A DNA stretch of 64,000 bases, from NCBI GenBank assembly GCA_008931825.1, contig QXVZ01032978.1:1-64000 (forward strand), read 5' to 3'. A model generated the notes under the pieces. The model was not told where the DNA came from. It made no database searches and saw only the letters and a list, made by a program, of their open reading frames with translations. Of this stretch, positions 49,674 through 62,202 are shown piece by piece. How positions within the stretch are numbered: the stretch's first letter is position 1; each line of letters opens with the position of its first letter. Origin of the DNA: Phallusia fumigata. Its lineage: Eukaryota > Chordata > Ascidiacea > Phlebobranchia > Ascidiidae. The position numbers and the translations under genes are program-made.

Positions 49674-50110
49674 CAGTGGTCTCCAAAATGTGTGTTGTGA
49701 TGGTAAAGTATGTGGTTTTTGTCAAAAAGATAAAAGATTTTTTTTAAAAATGTAAAATTTCTTTCTCCCCCAAAAAGCGATGCCTTGGTGCACTTCAATT
49801 ATCTTTTTTTCACTTCAAATGGGTTCTCCTGTTGTCAAGAAAACACATTAATTTTCCATGCACAACAGACAAATAGCCCTCCCCCCATTTATTTTTTGTT
49901 ACACAGTATACAAGAGATATTACATTTGTTGTACATTGTTGCGTCCCAAACCTAAACTCTGGCAGTATGTGTTTGTGTCTGTAATGTGTAAAGCCTTGTT
50001 TGGTTTAAACTTCTATCGGCATTATTGCATTTTGAATAATAGATCAGACTTTGTGGTGGGATGCATTTGGCCTGCTGGCCACAGGTTTTACACCACATAG
50101 GGAACCGCTG
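49674..50110. mobile_element. Possible degraded hAT-type MITE
   Basis: The left end CAGTGGTCTCC faces a right end GGGAACCGCTG, a weak inverted repeat. Flanks agataaat and atgaaaat match only in part. No coding content. Confidence 0.4.
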
Positions 50111-50493
50111 ATGAAAATCTTGCCCGAAACTCTTTATTTTGCAAGTTTTTGTTTTTGTCATTAAGCAACTAAGGTGTATTTTTGCTGGTTTCATTTTAAA
50201 AAAAACTGTTTAGAGTTTTAGTGTAGATCAAACAATATAATTTTAATTTGTATACATACCAAGTGGAATTATTGGAGCACTTTTTGCAATTTTTAAAATG
50301 CCTGAAATACAACTCATTGGTCAACACCTTTACAATCATGATTTTATTTATTATCTAGAGCAATTTATTATCAGGTTATTCTAAGTAAGCAAATACATCT
50401 TAAAAATATGTAACACTACCATTGAATATACCAATCATTTGCTTTTCTTTGTTGCGAACTTTTGTTAAAATATATATGTTTTAGATTGTAGAC

Positions 50494-50792
50494 CAGGGGT
50501 GTGCAACCTTTTTTGTTGAAGGGCCAAATACAATCAGCCGCATTATACCACAGGCTGCACCTTTGTTTAACACAGGTTGGATTTATCCTTTGGCATTATC
50601 TTTCTGTTTACAAAGGAATTTCGTTTTTGTTGTTCATTTCACTTTTCTAGCTGTATTATTATGCCAAGGTTAATAAATTGAATTCTGGTCGGTCGTACGA
50701 TGCACAAAAATGTAATACACTAAAATCGTTCTGAGGGTCGTACTCCGAATAAAATCCTCACTTCTTCGCGGGCCACATGTTGCACACCCCTG
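50494..50792. mobile_element. hAT-type MITE, 299 bp
   Basis: Ends CAGGGGTGTGCAAC and TTGCACACCCCTG form clear inverted repeats. The 8-bp flanks ttgtagac at 50486-50493 and 50793-50800 are perfect, so the insertion is fairly recent. Confidence 0.92.
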
Positions 50793-51410
50793 TTGTAGAC
50801 AATATATGTGGATTTGGTACTTGTTGAGTAATTTATGCCATACAGGTATACAATGTAACCTTTGTTCAAATATTCTTCATACGTTGTGGTGTTAATTGTA
50901 TTTTAATGTCCTACTTAAGTTCTGAACGGAATGTTTGCTTCATGTCTAACACCTTTTCCATACATCTAATAAAAAATCAACTGTGCCTCTTTATTGATGA
51001 TGTTGTGGTTGTATTTAATGGCTTGTATACAATTTGTGCTTCGATTGCAACCTCCCTTCATGACAAAAGCCTTGGATTGTTCTGAATTGATGGTTGAGTT
51101 TTTGACACTCGTATCACGGGTGTCAATAAAATATATTGCAAATTTAACAATGCATTAGAATACTAACTTTCACATAATGTTTTAATGTTAAATTAGTTTA
51201 TTTTGTTCTTTTGTTTAAATTAAAATCTAAATATGATCAGTTATGTGTTTTATGTTTGTAAAAGTGGGTAAACAATGTTGATTTTTGTAAATGACTGTAC
51301 TGGTAATTATGAGTTTATTAGCCACTTTTTTATTAATTTGGAACTGTTTACATTTGAACACAAACATTATGAGCAACTGAATGTCCAATATTACAGAAGT
51401 CTTCTCAGGC

Positions 51411-51744
51411 CAGGGATGTCCAACCTTTTGCCATAGGGCCGTGTGCAATTCACAAACGATTTTATGGCTTGACTACTGAGATTTTGTTTGTTGTTTCACT
51501 GCTGCGTTTTAATAGGAGCACCGTTGTATCAAAACAAACTACATAAAGCATAATGGTTTGAAAACAATGGCATTTGTAATGTCAAATTATTGAGATTTGT
51601 CTTTTCTTTTGCAACATTTGCTGACAGTCTATTGAGCAATTAGTTGCTCATTACAAAAGTTAAACCATTATTTTGAAAAAATGCCTTGTAGGCCACATGG
51701 AACTTTGCCGCAGGCAGTATGTGGACACTGGTTGGGCATCCCTA
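51411..51744. mobile_element. hAT-type MITE, about 334 bp
   Basis: Left end CAGGGATGTCCAACC; right end GGTTGGGCATCCCTA. Flanks tctcaggc and tcttacgc agree at six of eight bases. Confidence 0.75.
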
Positions 51745-52186
51745 TCTTACGCAATGTAGACAATGTAAAAAAACAGACTCTTAAATGTTTATCTAAGAAC
51801 ACCAGCTGAAAAAAAAGCTTTGAAATACAAACCATGCAGGTTTACATATTTATATGTGTTATTGGAAGAAGGACATCAACAAATATATAAAAATATTTTA
51901 AAACTATGTAGTTCGAAAAACAGGTATTTAGTGACAATTTGCACAAGCACATCTTCACATTTATACATAAATTACTTTTTATTAGGGGCCAAGCTAATTG
52001 TTGATTGTATTTCTGTAACTACAGGTGGGCAATGTTGCATATGGGTCGCATAGATAACAGCAAAACTTTAGTAATAAAATTTATTAAGTTGAAAATGGTA
52101 TGACAGCTCCTCTACTGATGGTCTAGAAGTATTATTTTAAAGTACAAAAATCAATTTTAAACAAAATTACATTTTTATCAAAGGTG

Positions 52187-54975
52187 TTATTGTGTTTCTT
52201 CAAGACTTTTATTCTTTTTTAGTGTTTTTATGTGTGCAAAAATTAGGGACATAATTTGATAAAACCAAGCCAGGTTGAGAAAATCCACTGCCATCGCCAG
52301 AAAAATAAGCAGTCGCAAAGCTCCAAGCCTAAAAAATAAATAGTTTTTGTTGTTGTGCTACCATTTAGTACCCAATCTTAAATCACAATGTTTGCAAATA
52401 TTTTTATTGTATGATTTTCAATTATTTACGATAACTTTTATAAATGTTTTGTGCAAAGATCTTTTAATATGTGGAGTTTAGATGTTTCTTATTGCATACT
52501 TATGTCTTAACCTGATCTTGGAAGAGAAAATATATTGCATACAAATATGGCATAACCACAATTCTACAGATAAAAAACAGCACAGCCAAGAGTAAGCCAT
52601 TTGTGATGTACAATTTGCTGTCCTCCATATTTGACTTCCTCATAAACCACCTAAAACAATTCAGGTAAATAAACCAACTCTAAGATAATTAATTTAAAAA
52701 AATAATTTTGGTACAAAATTTTTTTATCGATTCTACAACATAAATAAAGGTTCCGCAATGTTTTATATTCATTCTAAACTGTTTTGCAAATTAAAGTGTT
52801 TGCACATTTAAAATGCTGTTTGAAGCATGCATGGTTAAAAGTCCATTTTAGGCGATACAATAACAGATAAAAAACATTGTTACATTGCATTTTTAGGAAA
52901 TATAGCTCCAGATTAGCATTAGCACTGGTAAAAGAAAAATGTACAAATAACTTTATTCAACATAGTTTATGAACAAACTTTACCGGAAATGAACAAATGG
53001 TGTTGAACACTCGGACCATGTTCGAACCAGTACAACAACATAATTGTACTCGTATTTCTGAAACATAAATATACTGTCATTAATACGCTTTTGGTATAAT
53101 AATGCTATTTAGTTTTGTTAATTTGCAGTTTCAGAAAATTTACAAACTTCCAAAATTTCATTTTTATTTCTAGAGTAAGGCTATTGAATCTTCCTCTTTT
53201 TGTGGTTGGAAGGTAATGACCCAACTATTGCAAGCTAAGTGTGCAAAATCTTCTGTAAACAATTTTATTTGAGGTTTTAAAATTAACGTGAGAGCTTTAT
53301 CTTTAGCATTCATATTTGAACTGTTGTCAGTTAAATTTTACAACTGTTGTTGCTTAAAATTTTTTAATATCTTTTAAACAATTTAATTTTAATTGATTTT
53401 AGTCAATCTTAAAATATGGTGGATAGCTTGTTTATTAGCATTGATATTTAAATCATTTGCCAAATATAATTGTAGTGGTGCTTCTATTTTAGGTAAAATC
53501 ATTAAATGAAATGTCATTACATACCAAGACACTTGCTGCCACCATAATAACAGTTACATGATGAATAACATCCGGCAAACCAATTCTCCAACCTGCCCAC
53601 ACAGAAGTTATCACCATAAAAAGATCTGAAAAAAGGAACAATGATTAGGTATGTACATAGTTTTTTGTATTAGTATTGAAATATGCCAACGCAAGATACC
53701 AACAACAAAAAGCTAAGAAAATGACGAACATTTTGTCACAGAATTTTTTTGTTTCGGGGGGAAGGCTTTTGCAACTACTCATTCAAACATCATGTGATGG
53801 ATGAGATATGAAATCAAATTTCCTGTATTTTTTCAGTGTTTGACATCCAAATGATTTACATGTTAGTACAAAATAAAAAAATACAAGCCTTAAACCATGT
53901 AACCAATCAGTATAGAAAACACTGTTTCAGCTCCAAATGGTTTGCCCCTAACAATAGGAAGTTGCACAATTTAGAAAAAAATCTAGAACTGTGGATGAAT
54001 ATTAAAAGTGAAATAAATATACATTTTTTTAGAAATGCATTACATTACAACTTGGTCCTGGATTAGTGGTTTCAAACTCTTTTCTGATTGAGTGTCACAT
54101 GGACACCCTGTTCTTTACCTGCTTATCACCTCGTTCTAAATTTGCCTGACTTATACTTAACCACTGAGAAAACAGTTGGTACAGCACAAGCAAAAAATTC
54201 AGAAATTTATGAGCGGTAGAAGCAAAAACTATGAACACATTTTTTTGTGAAGAAACGGAAGGGCTCAATTCAATTAGGTAACTTTAGGTTGTTTTTTTTC
54301 TTTACTATTTTACTTTTAAACCTAGCTTACCAAATAGGGTTTTCAAGTGACATCTTCCAGTTGCTGATTAAAATAACTGTTGTCAGGATCCCCATAATCG
54401 TCGCATGGATTGTTGAAACAAACCTTCCAAAAAATAAAGCGAAATACTAATCACAAAAAAATTTTTGTTTGGTCTTGTTGACTTAAACCTTGGTTAACCC
54501 AGATTCAGTTAATCCAGATCTTTGTGTAATAAGGATTAAATTTGAAGGTGCAAATGATTTATAATACATGTATGATGGAAAAGTTAATTGCCATGATTGT
54601 CAGTCAATGCGTTTTATTTTTTGATATATTGTTAAGGAATTCTATCATCATTGGGTCGGGAAGTTTTTTCTTTTCTTTACATAATCCAATAAATTTGCCA
54701 GTTCAATCAAATCTGGATTAACTGAGGTTTCCTGTATAACCCAAATTTTTTGAGGTAGCAAAAATTCAGTTTTTGTAATATTTACAATAATGGTGAAATA
54801 CATTTAAATAAATTTACCTGACATCCCAATTTTTTCTTGTTTTATCAAAGCCATTTTTGTAAGACTCATAACCACCAAAGATAATTTTGCTTAGGTAAAG
54901 ACAGGTCACACTGCAAATTGTAAAACTTGACCCAATAATCTTTATTGGGTAGGGTAGATTTAAAAGTGTTTCCAT
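52187..54975 (-). pseudogene. TLCD4-like copy 2, probably recently disabled
   Basis: All seven exons of the TLCD4 plan are present: 54975-54818, 54423-54331, 53947 to about 53889, 53625-53525, 53057-52984, 52655 to about 52510, 52328-52187. Most are open and close to copy 3. Exon 3 reads GYMV then TAA (53892-53890), where copy 3 has a GAA codon. Its donor is GC (AAG|GCTTGT) instead of GT. The exon 6 donor seen in copy 3 (AAAAC|GTAAGT) has become AAGAC|ATAAGT. The double-His motif (VIHHVT) and the rest remain intact, so loss looks recent. Alternatives are a GC-donor transcript with altered splicing, or an allele specific to the sequenced animal. If translated without exon 3 repair, only the first transmembrane part would be made. 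Confidence 0.72.
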
Positions 54976-55794
54976 AATTCTTTTAATATATTTACTTTAC
55001 TTGGCTGTCAGGCAAATTATAACTTTAAACTCCTGAATATAAAAGTAATTCTGTCTCATTGCTCTCTGTTTCAAACTTTCTAATTTGTGTTTAAACAATG
55101 ATACATGCATAAGCAAGTAAATACTAGCATGTAACACGTCAGTTGCTTTTTAAAGTAGTGTTAGGCATATGGACCTGTCTAAGAAAAAAAAACATCGTAA
55201 CATTTGCCACCTAGTCACAGCAGGATGCAAATATTACAAGACTTCCTATTATGAAAACATGAGATGACTTTAAAGCTTAATCTGTGAAATATGGATCGTA
55301 CAACTTTCTATAATTATCCACTGCTAATAATCTGTATGACTGCCTGAAGGTTTTGGGGAAATATCCGAAGTGACTGCCTAAAAGTAGTTCCATAGCAGTT
55401 ACTATGGAACATGTACAATATTAAAACAATGTACAGTTGACATATATTGTAATTTGTTCACATAATAAAATGCAATGCAAAAACAATAAAAAATCGGTTT
55501 CAATATCATTGTTGCTTTATATCTGCAGCAATATGAGTGTGTTTGTTTGTTTATTTATAAAGCAAAATGTACTAATTATTCAAGCACCATATTATAAGCA
55601 CAAATCCATTTATCTGTTTTTTTTACAACAGTCTCCCTGTTAACTCTCTTTTGTTGTCTTTTAGTGAAAGATAGTTGAGATATTGATTCCCTGTTTAACA
55701 ATTCAAAGCAACCAAATTTAAAAATGCAAAAATACATGTGGAACCCTTTCGCTTGTTGGCCTTGTCATGAAGCTTTTTAGCTATATTTCCTCTT

Positions 55795-56970
55795 GAAAGC
55801 TTTTAAATACTGCCAAATAAGTGAAATGATATTAAAAAAACAAACAAAATTGAGGATGGTATTTGCTATTTTGCTGGTCAAGTATAAAAAACAGTTTGTA
55901 TTTTGTTACCAAATCATATTGTGCCACAAGTTACTGATGAAATAACAGAATTATGTCTCTCTTAGGGTAATGCACCAAATTCATGTGGCAGAAGAGGAAA
56001 TTGACTAATTGCGTTTCAAAGTTCCAGAGGATGTTTTGTCAGATCAGGACACATGATTAGGAACTTCCTTTCTAAGCTCCTTCAAGAAGAGGAAGTTGAC
56101 AAGTGTTGGTACATATACAAACAACTTCAAAAGAACATGACAAAAATAAAAAGAATATAACTATGCGTACTCATAACCAGTATGAAACAATGGTGTAGAA
56201 CAGCCAGACCATGCATACCCCAAACAACTGGAGAAATATAGTTATAGCATTTCTAAAAAAAAATTATTTAGATAAATTTAAATGATTATGTTGCACACAA
56301 TAAACAAACGACTCTCTAAAAAAATGTTCAGCTATTTCATGTTATTTGTTTCAGATAAATGTTGCTCACCAACCAAAACACAATACTGTCAGTGGTATGA
56401 TGTAAGACGTCTGGAAGTCACAGCTGCCAACCTTCTTAGAAGTAAGTCGCCAGCATTAACAAATCCAAAGGTAAACTAGTGTTACCATTTTTTTGGAATT
56501 AAAGTATTTTGAATGTAAAAAATACATTTTTGAAGTATCCTAGAACACTAATTTTATACTCAGGTGTTGTATAATCCAAACTGTTTGGTATTACAATTTT
56601 GATGTGTATATATTTTAGGAAAATCTATGCAAAAGTTACAGTATCAAGTCTTTAGTGTCAAACAGTTAAAATTTAATTCTAATGATTGTTAAATCAAAGT
56701 TGACATAGTTGCCTAAACACTGGTATTAGAGGTTGAAACAAAATGTAAACATAGATCAGATCACAGAAAATAACAAAAAATTCTGAACAGCTAATTTTAG
56801 TGAAATAACTTATTTTGAACCAAAGAGCACAACAATCTATATCTTTAAAATGACTTAAATGTGTAAAAAAGAAATACAAAAAATTTTTTTTTTACTGCGG
56901 AAACTGACCATAGTAACCTGCACTTTTTTACATTGAAAATTTAAAATGATATTAACCTGATATTCTCAAA
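55795..56970 (-). pseudogene. TLCD4-like copy 5, heavily decayed
   Basis: Fragments align in order to copy 4: exon 7 (55795-55885), the end of exon 6 (near 56060-56100), exon 5 (about 56180-56255), exon 4 (about 56365-56460, with in-frame stops), the start of exon 2 (near 56690-56745), and the exon 1 donor boundary (near 56960). Most of exons 1, 3 and 6 is missing. It is the sister of copy 4, as copy 2 is of copy 3. Confidence 0.82.
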
Positions 56971-59069
56971 GAGAAACTATGTTATTCTCAAAGAGACACT
57001 ACGGTTTAAAATCTGGTTTTCCTTCTCATTGAATCAGAACGAAATGCCGGAAAGGTTTAGGTTTTTTTTAAAATCAGTTTAAAATTTACTCAATTCTTGA
57101 AGCGAGATTGCTTCACCATAGTTTCCATTTACTTGAGAAAAAATTATAAACTCTCTTAAAAGCTTGCTGTTCGAAATATTTGTTTAAACCAGTTAAAATA
57201 TTGTAAAATTATTTGCAGATTGGTCGCTGTGCAGGAATAGGCACTGATTGTAATGTTGTTGCCCTGCAAAAAAATTAACATTTACTTGCCTTAAATCATA
57301 CTGAATGTCGAAATTGCAATTCGGCACTTGATGAATGAGTTTGTTAGTTTTGTCGCCATTAGTTACTACTGTGGATTTGCAAAGACAGTAGATAGTATGT
57401 AGTTTTCGGTGCCTTCTAAAACACCAGGTCCGCTGGTTAGAGTACGTTGGTGTCCAGAGCCAAAATGTACTTGTAGGGGCAACAGCACCGAGCCCCGTCT
57501 AGCAGCAAGCAAATCAGACCAAATTGACCACAAAAAGACCGCGACAGGCTTCGTCAGTAAAGTAGTAACTTTTACTTTCATAAATAAGGTCATAATGGTG
57601 TGTCATTAGTTTTGTTTGATCATGGAGCCCCAGTAACTACCCTGCTATCCCCCTAAACTAGGTCAAATTAATAAATAATGTCAGAATTGCATGAAATTTT
57701 AACAATTTGTACAATGTGGCATTGTAGTGTGTTGACTTGTGTATTTACCCATATAGACCCTGCAGTTAACACCCTAACCGAGTGGTCAGCAAACTTTTTT
57801 TACAAAGGCCCAAATTCTCCATTAAATCTTAACTGGAGGCCCATCAGCATAAAACGTTCCGTACAAACTAATAGGTGATCTCTTACCATTAATCAATCTT
57901 TTTTTGTATATAAAACCACATTTTTATTTTTTGAAATTCGTCAATTAAATTCATGTTAAGTACACTCTACTTTCCTATTTATGTGTTTCAGGCCTTGCCT
58001 GTTTCATAACAATTCATTTGTTACATAACAATTTTTTTTTGTCAAATAACCGTTGTTTGTTTTATCACATAGCATCCCTACATAATAATTATTTTTCATG
58101 TCAAATATTCACCATTTACATGTGGTGCAATGGAGTATGACTCTGCGTTTTGGCCCCGCCAATGCGTCAGGATACAGCTCCTATACACCGCATGACCCAC
58201 ATAAGTAAGGATTCCGCAGCCCACTAGAAGTACTGGGTGGCCCACTATTGGGCCGCAGGCTACAGTTTGCCAACCACTGCCCTAACCCCTAAAATGTGTT
58301 AATACTGTGCAGCTGCAGCCCGTTCAACCTCAATCCATCAATTGGATAAAATTTAGACAGTTTTTAGAAACACCATTCAGGTACATTGAATGCTGTGTTT
58401 GACCCTCAAGCCCCAGCAATTGACCTTTTAGTCGCATGAAATTTGTAGATTGCACCATGATGAGTGATTTCATTTTATTAGTTATAATCACTGTTTTATT
58501 AAATTGCACTTTTCTAAACAATTATATGGATTTAGGAACACAAGACGCAGGTTTAAAAAGTAGCTCAATTAAATGCATAACTGGCAAAGAATTTTTATGC
58601 AATGAATACATTGTATTGCAAACACAAGTTATCATCAGTATATAATGATAGGAAGCTTGTATTCACCATATACAAGTTCTCTAGTAGTTATATTTTCAAC
58701 TACGCCATTATATGGAATTTATCAAAAATATCTGCTAGATTTTGACACGCGTCTAGAAAAATGCATAATCCCATTAAAATGCCATTAAAAGCTTAAGTAA
58801 CTATAAGACTGGATGTAAGGTAAAGTAAAGTGTATGTTGCAACATGCTAAAACTTCTAATGCTAAAAGTTCTAATCAACATGCTAAAAGTTCTAATCCTT
58901 CTAATTTTGGAAACATTGTTAAAGAATGTATCAAGTCAAAATGCTTTGAACCTTCTACAAACTTGATAATCTAGAAATGTTGTTTAAAATGTGTTGGTAC
59001 AAAAATAAATTTTTAACAAAATACATTTGCATTGAATATCAGAGCTGTCAATGTGTTTTTTCATAACTT
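56971..59069. other. Intergenic between the two TLC blocks
   Basis: No gene was recognised. The main content is the 500-bp hAT-type element at 57780-58279. The frame at 57409-57609 has no recognisable feature. Confidence 0.5.
57780..58279. mobile_element. hAT-type element, 500 bp, non-coding
   Basis: Left end GAGTGGTCAGCAAAC and right end GTTTGCCAACCACTG form inverted repeats, the outermost left base having changed. Flanks ccctaacc at 57772-57779 and 58280-58287 are identical 8-mers. No transposase frame. Confidence 0.88.
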
Positions 59070-61246
59070 CTATTCCTTTTTAGTGTTTTTAATGTGCGCC
59101 AAAATCAGAGATATAATTTTTTTAAACCAAGTCAGGTTCAGAAAATCCATTGCCATTCCCAGAACAATAAGCAGCTGCAAAGATCCAAGTCTAAACAAAT
59201 AGTTTGTTATTGTGCCGATATTCTGTGTTTGTAAGTATTTCTGTCCCTTTTTTACGACTTATTTACTTTTTATAAATGTATATGCAAAGGCCTTGTAATA
59301 TGTGGACACTAAAATCATACTTACGTTTTAACCTCATCGTAGAAGAGATAGTTTATTGTGTACAAATATGGCATGATGAAAATTCTACAGATAAAAAACA
59401 GCAGAGCCAAGAGTAAGCCATTTCTGAGATACCATTTGTTGTCCTCCATATTTGACTTCATCATAAACCACCTGAAACAACTCATCCAAATGAATTCAAT
59501 CCAAAATCATTGAATTTAGTAAATCTTTGATGCAAAAATTTCCTTTTACCAACCTAACAAATAAGTAATCATTTTATACATTTTTGCATTATAGTTGTTT
59601 TACGGATTGTCTTGTTGCAAAAAAGGCTGTTTACATAATTTTGCATCACATTATGAGTTAAGCTCCAGAGGAGGATAAGTGCTATTTACCGTATGTGAAC
59701 AAATGGTGTTGAACACTCAGACCATGCTCGAACCAGAGTAACAGCATAAATATACTTGTATTTCTAAAACATAAATATACTGCAAATATTATGTTTTTGT
59801 TTAAAAATGTTAAAAAATGTATTCTTATCATTTGATTCTGGGGAAATTAGCTTCACCTTTTTTTTCTGCACAAATATTTAGCTCTAATATGTTTCACAAG
59901 CTAAGTGTTCCAAATAGTCTGTAAACAATTCAATTTTTACTGATTGGCAAATCTAAAATAGGTCGCATAGTTTCTTTGTTACCATTTATATTTAAATCAT
60001 TTGCCAATTATAATTGAAGTGGTGCTTCTATTTTAGGTAAAATCATGAAATGAAATGCCGACACATACCAAGACACTTCCTGCCACTATAATAGCAGTAA
60101 CATGATGAACAATATCTGGCAAACCAATCCTCCAACCTGCCCACACATACGTTGATACCATAAGAAGATCTGTAATTAACAATAAACTTTGTTGACAACA
60201 ACAACAACAAAACCTTCTAAACATTTTCCGAAATCTTTTTGCAAAACCAAAATAAACACACAAAATTTCCCAAATTCTAAGCAAACATGAGATGATTTGA
60301 AAAAAAACCTAAATGCCATTTGGTGTAAACAACACTTTTTAAATTCACTTAATAAAAAATTGATTAGAGGTACATAGTACTTGGTTTTGGTGTTTAATTA
60401 ACGCAACATGTTTCATGACTTACAGAATGAAAACAGTTTAATAGAGGTTTACGACTAATTTTTTAAGCACAGTAGTCATTCATTAGTCAATAACATTTGC
60501 ATACTAGTTTTGTGTAAAGGAATACAAACCTTCTATCATGTAACCAACCATTATGGAGATTGCTGTTTCAGCTCCAAAAGGCTTGCCCCTAAAAATATGT
60601 GTTGTCGCCGAGTTAATAAAATAATTAAATAGATTTGTGGGTCAGTAGTAAAGTGAAACAAATATAAAGTTTTATTTATGTACATTTAGTGTAATAACCT
60701 GTTCTCATAATTCTAACCAACAAAATACCTGATTTCCTAAAAATGTGCGATAAACATTTCTGCAAACTTTATGTTTTACTGATTAACCAATCTTACCAAA
60801 CAGGGTTTTCATGTAAAACCTCCAAGTTGTTGGTTAAAATAACTGTTGTCAGGATTCCCATAACTACTGCATGAATGGTTGAAACAAACCTTTCAAAAAA
60901 TGAAGCACACTACTAAATACATTCCAAAGAGTTTTCTTTGGTCTTGTTGGCAGTTATATCCAAAACTTTTTTTAAGGTAACAATGTTTTAAATTTACTGA
61001 TTTCCATATCAATGGTAAAACATGTTTATTAGTCTAATTTTTATTTAATATAACTTGTGTAAGACACATACCAATCAAATAAATTTACCTGACATTCCAA
61101 TTTTTTTTTATTTTTTCTGAGGCATTTTTGTAAGAGTCAAAACGGCTGAAGATAATTTCACTTAGGTAAAGACACATCACACTGCAAATTGTAAAACTTG
61201 CCCCAATAATCTTTATTGGATAGGGAAGGTTCAAAATTGTTTCCAT
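59070..61246 (-). CDS. TLCD4-like TLC-domain protein, copy 3
   Basis: Exons: 61246-61089, 60889-60797, 60588-60530, 60169-60069, 59763-59690, 59471-59325, 59190-59070, phases consistent, giving 250 aa. Six of seven exon lengths equal those of plus-strand TLCD4; exon 2 is one codon longer. It starts METILNLPYPIKIIG. A further in-frame Met at 61291 would add 15 residues, and the chosen start aligns with copies 2 and 4. Motifs: RFVSTIHA, GKPFGAETA, DIVHHVTAIIV (double histidine of the TLC domain), RAWSECSTPFVHIRWFMMK, FICRIFIMPYLY, and DFLNLTWFKKI before a lysine-rich end (HIKNTKKE) that could act in ER retrieval. Predicted multipass membrane protein of the ER or plasma membrane. It is intact, while its closest relative, copy 2, is not. 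Confidence 0.92.
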
Positions 61247-62202
61247 AATTCTTCTAATATATTTACTGAATTTACCTGTCAGGTAAATCATAAGTTAGAA
61301 CTCCTATCTTTCCAGTCTTTGTTTTAAACTTTTTGTTGAAAAAAAAAAGCTGGGTAACCAAGTTTACTTTATATTCTAGCATGTAATATGTCAAATAACT
61401 GTCAGGCATATGGATCATGATTTACTGTCTAAGAAAAAGTCACTAGATGCTACCAAATTACAACAGGATGCAATTATTACAACAATACTTCCTGTTGTAA
61501 AAACATGAGATGACTTCGAACTGATGTCCAAACCATCTGTCAAACAGTATTTGTATAATTACTGCATTTTTGATGAAAATAGAAAATATGCAGAATTACC
61601 CAGCAAAGGCATCTAGTTTCTATAGGAAGGAGTATGTATTGTACAGTTTTCATGAGTAAAACCAGCTGTATTTTCTTGGTTCAAAAACCGACAAACTACT
61701 TTCTCTATTTTAGGCATTGGGTAATAGCAAAAGTGTAACAGCAGCAAGTATTCTGGGTTGCTGTATTGTACCATGATCATAAGAACAACCTGTTATGCTG
61801 TCCAAAGGCCAATGGAGTGCTTTATCCACAACTTTCTGTAACTAGAAACTGCCAATTTTTTGTAAACAAAACATGTTTTCTTGTATTATTCTTGTATATT
61901 GATGCAACAATAATAGAAAATAAAAAAGTGTGAATGTCATGATTGGTTTTTGTTACTTATTTTGAAATCTTGTGTCTACAACAATGTCTGTGTGTTTGTT
62001 TGTAAATGCCAATTTTACTGAATATTGAAGCATTATATTGTGTGTGCAAAATTGTTTATTTTTTTCCTTACAAAAGCCTCTCTTTTGCCTTGCAGTTAGA
62101 GATTCTTGAGGTTTTGATTCTCCAGTTCAAAATCCAAACCAACCAGTTTCCTTGTTTCAATGCAGGTTTCCACAGTGGATCTTGCCATTATGCTTTGTAA
62201 CC
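61247..62202. other. Spacer between TLC copies 3 and 4
   Basis: No gene was recognised. Parts resemble the spacer between copies 2 and 5 (54976-55794), consistent with block duplication. Confidence 0.55.

Noticed and set aside
54063-54130. Possible hAT left end (TAGTGGTTTCAAACT)
   Set aside because: No partner end or flanking repeat; at most a fragment inside an intron of TLC copy 2.
57409-57609. 66-aa plus-strand frame and an A-box-like stretch
   Set aside because: No B box at a tRNA-like distance and no recognisable protein feature.
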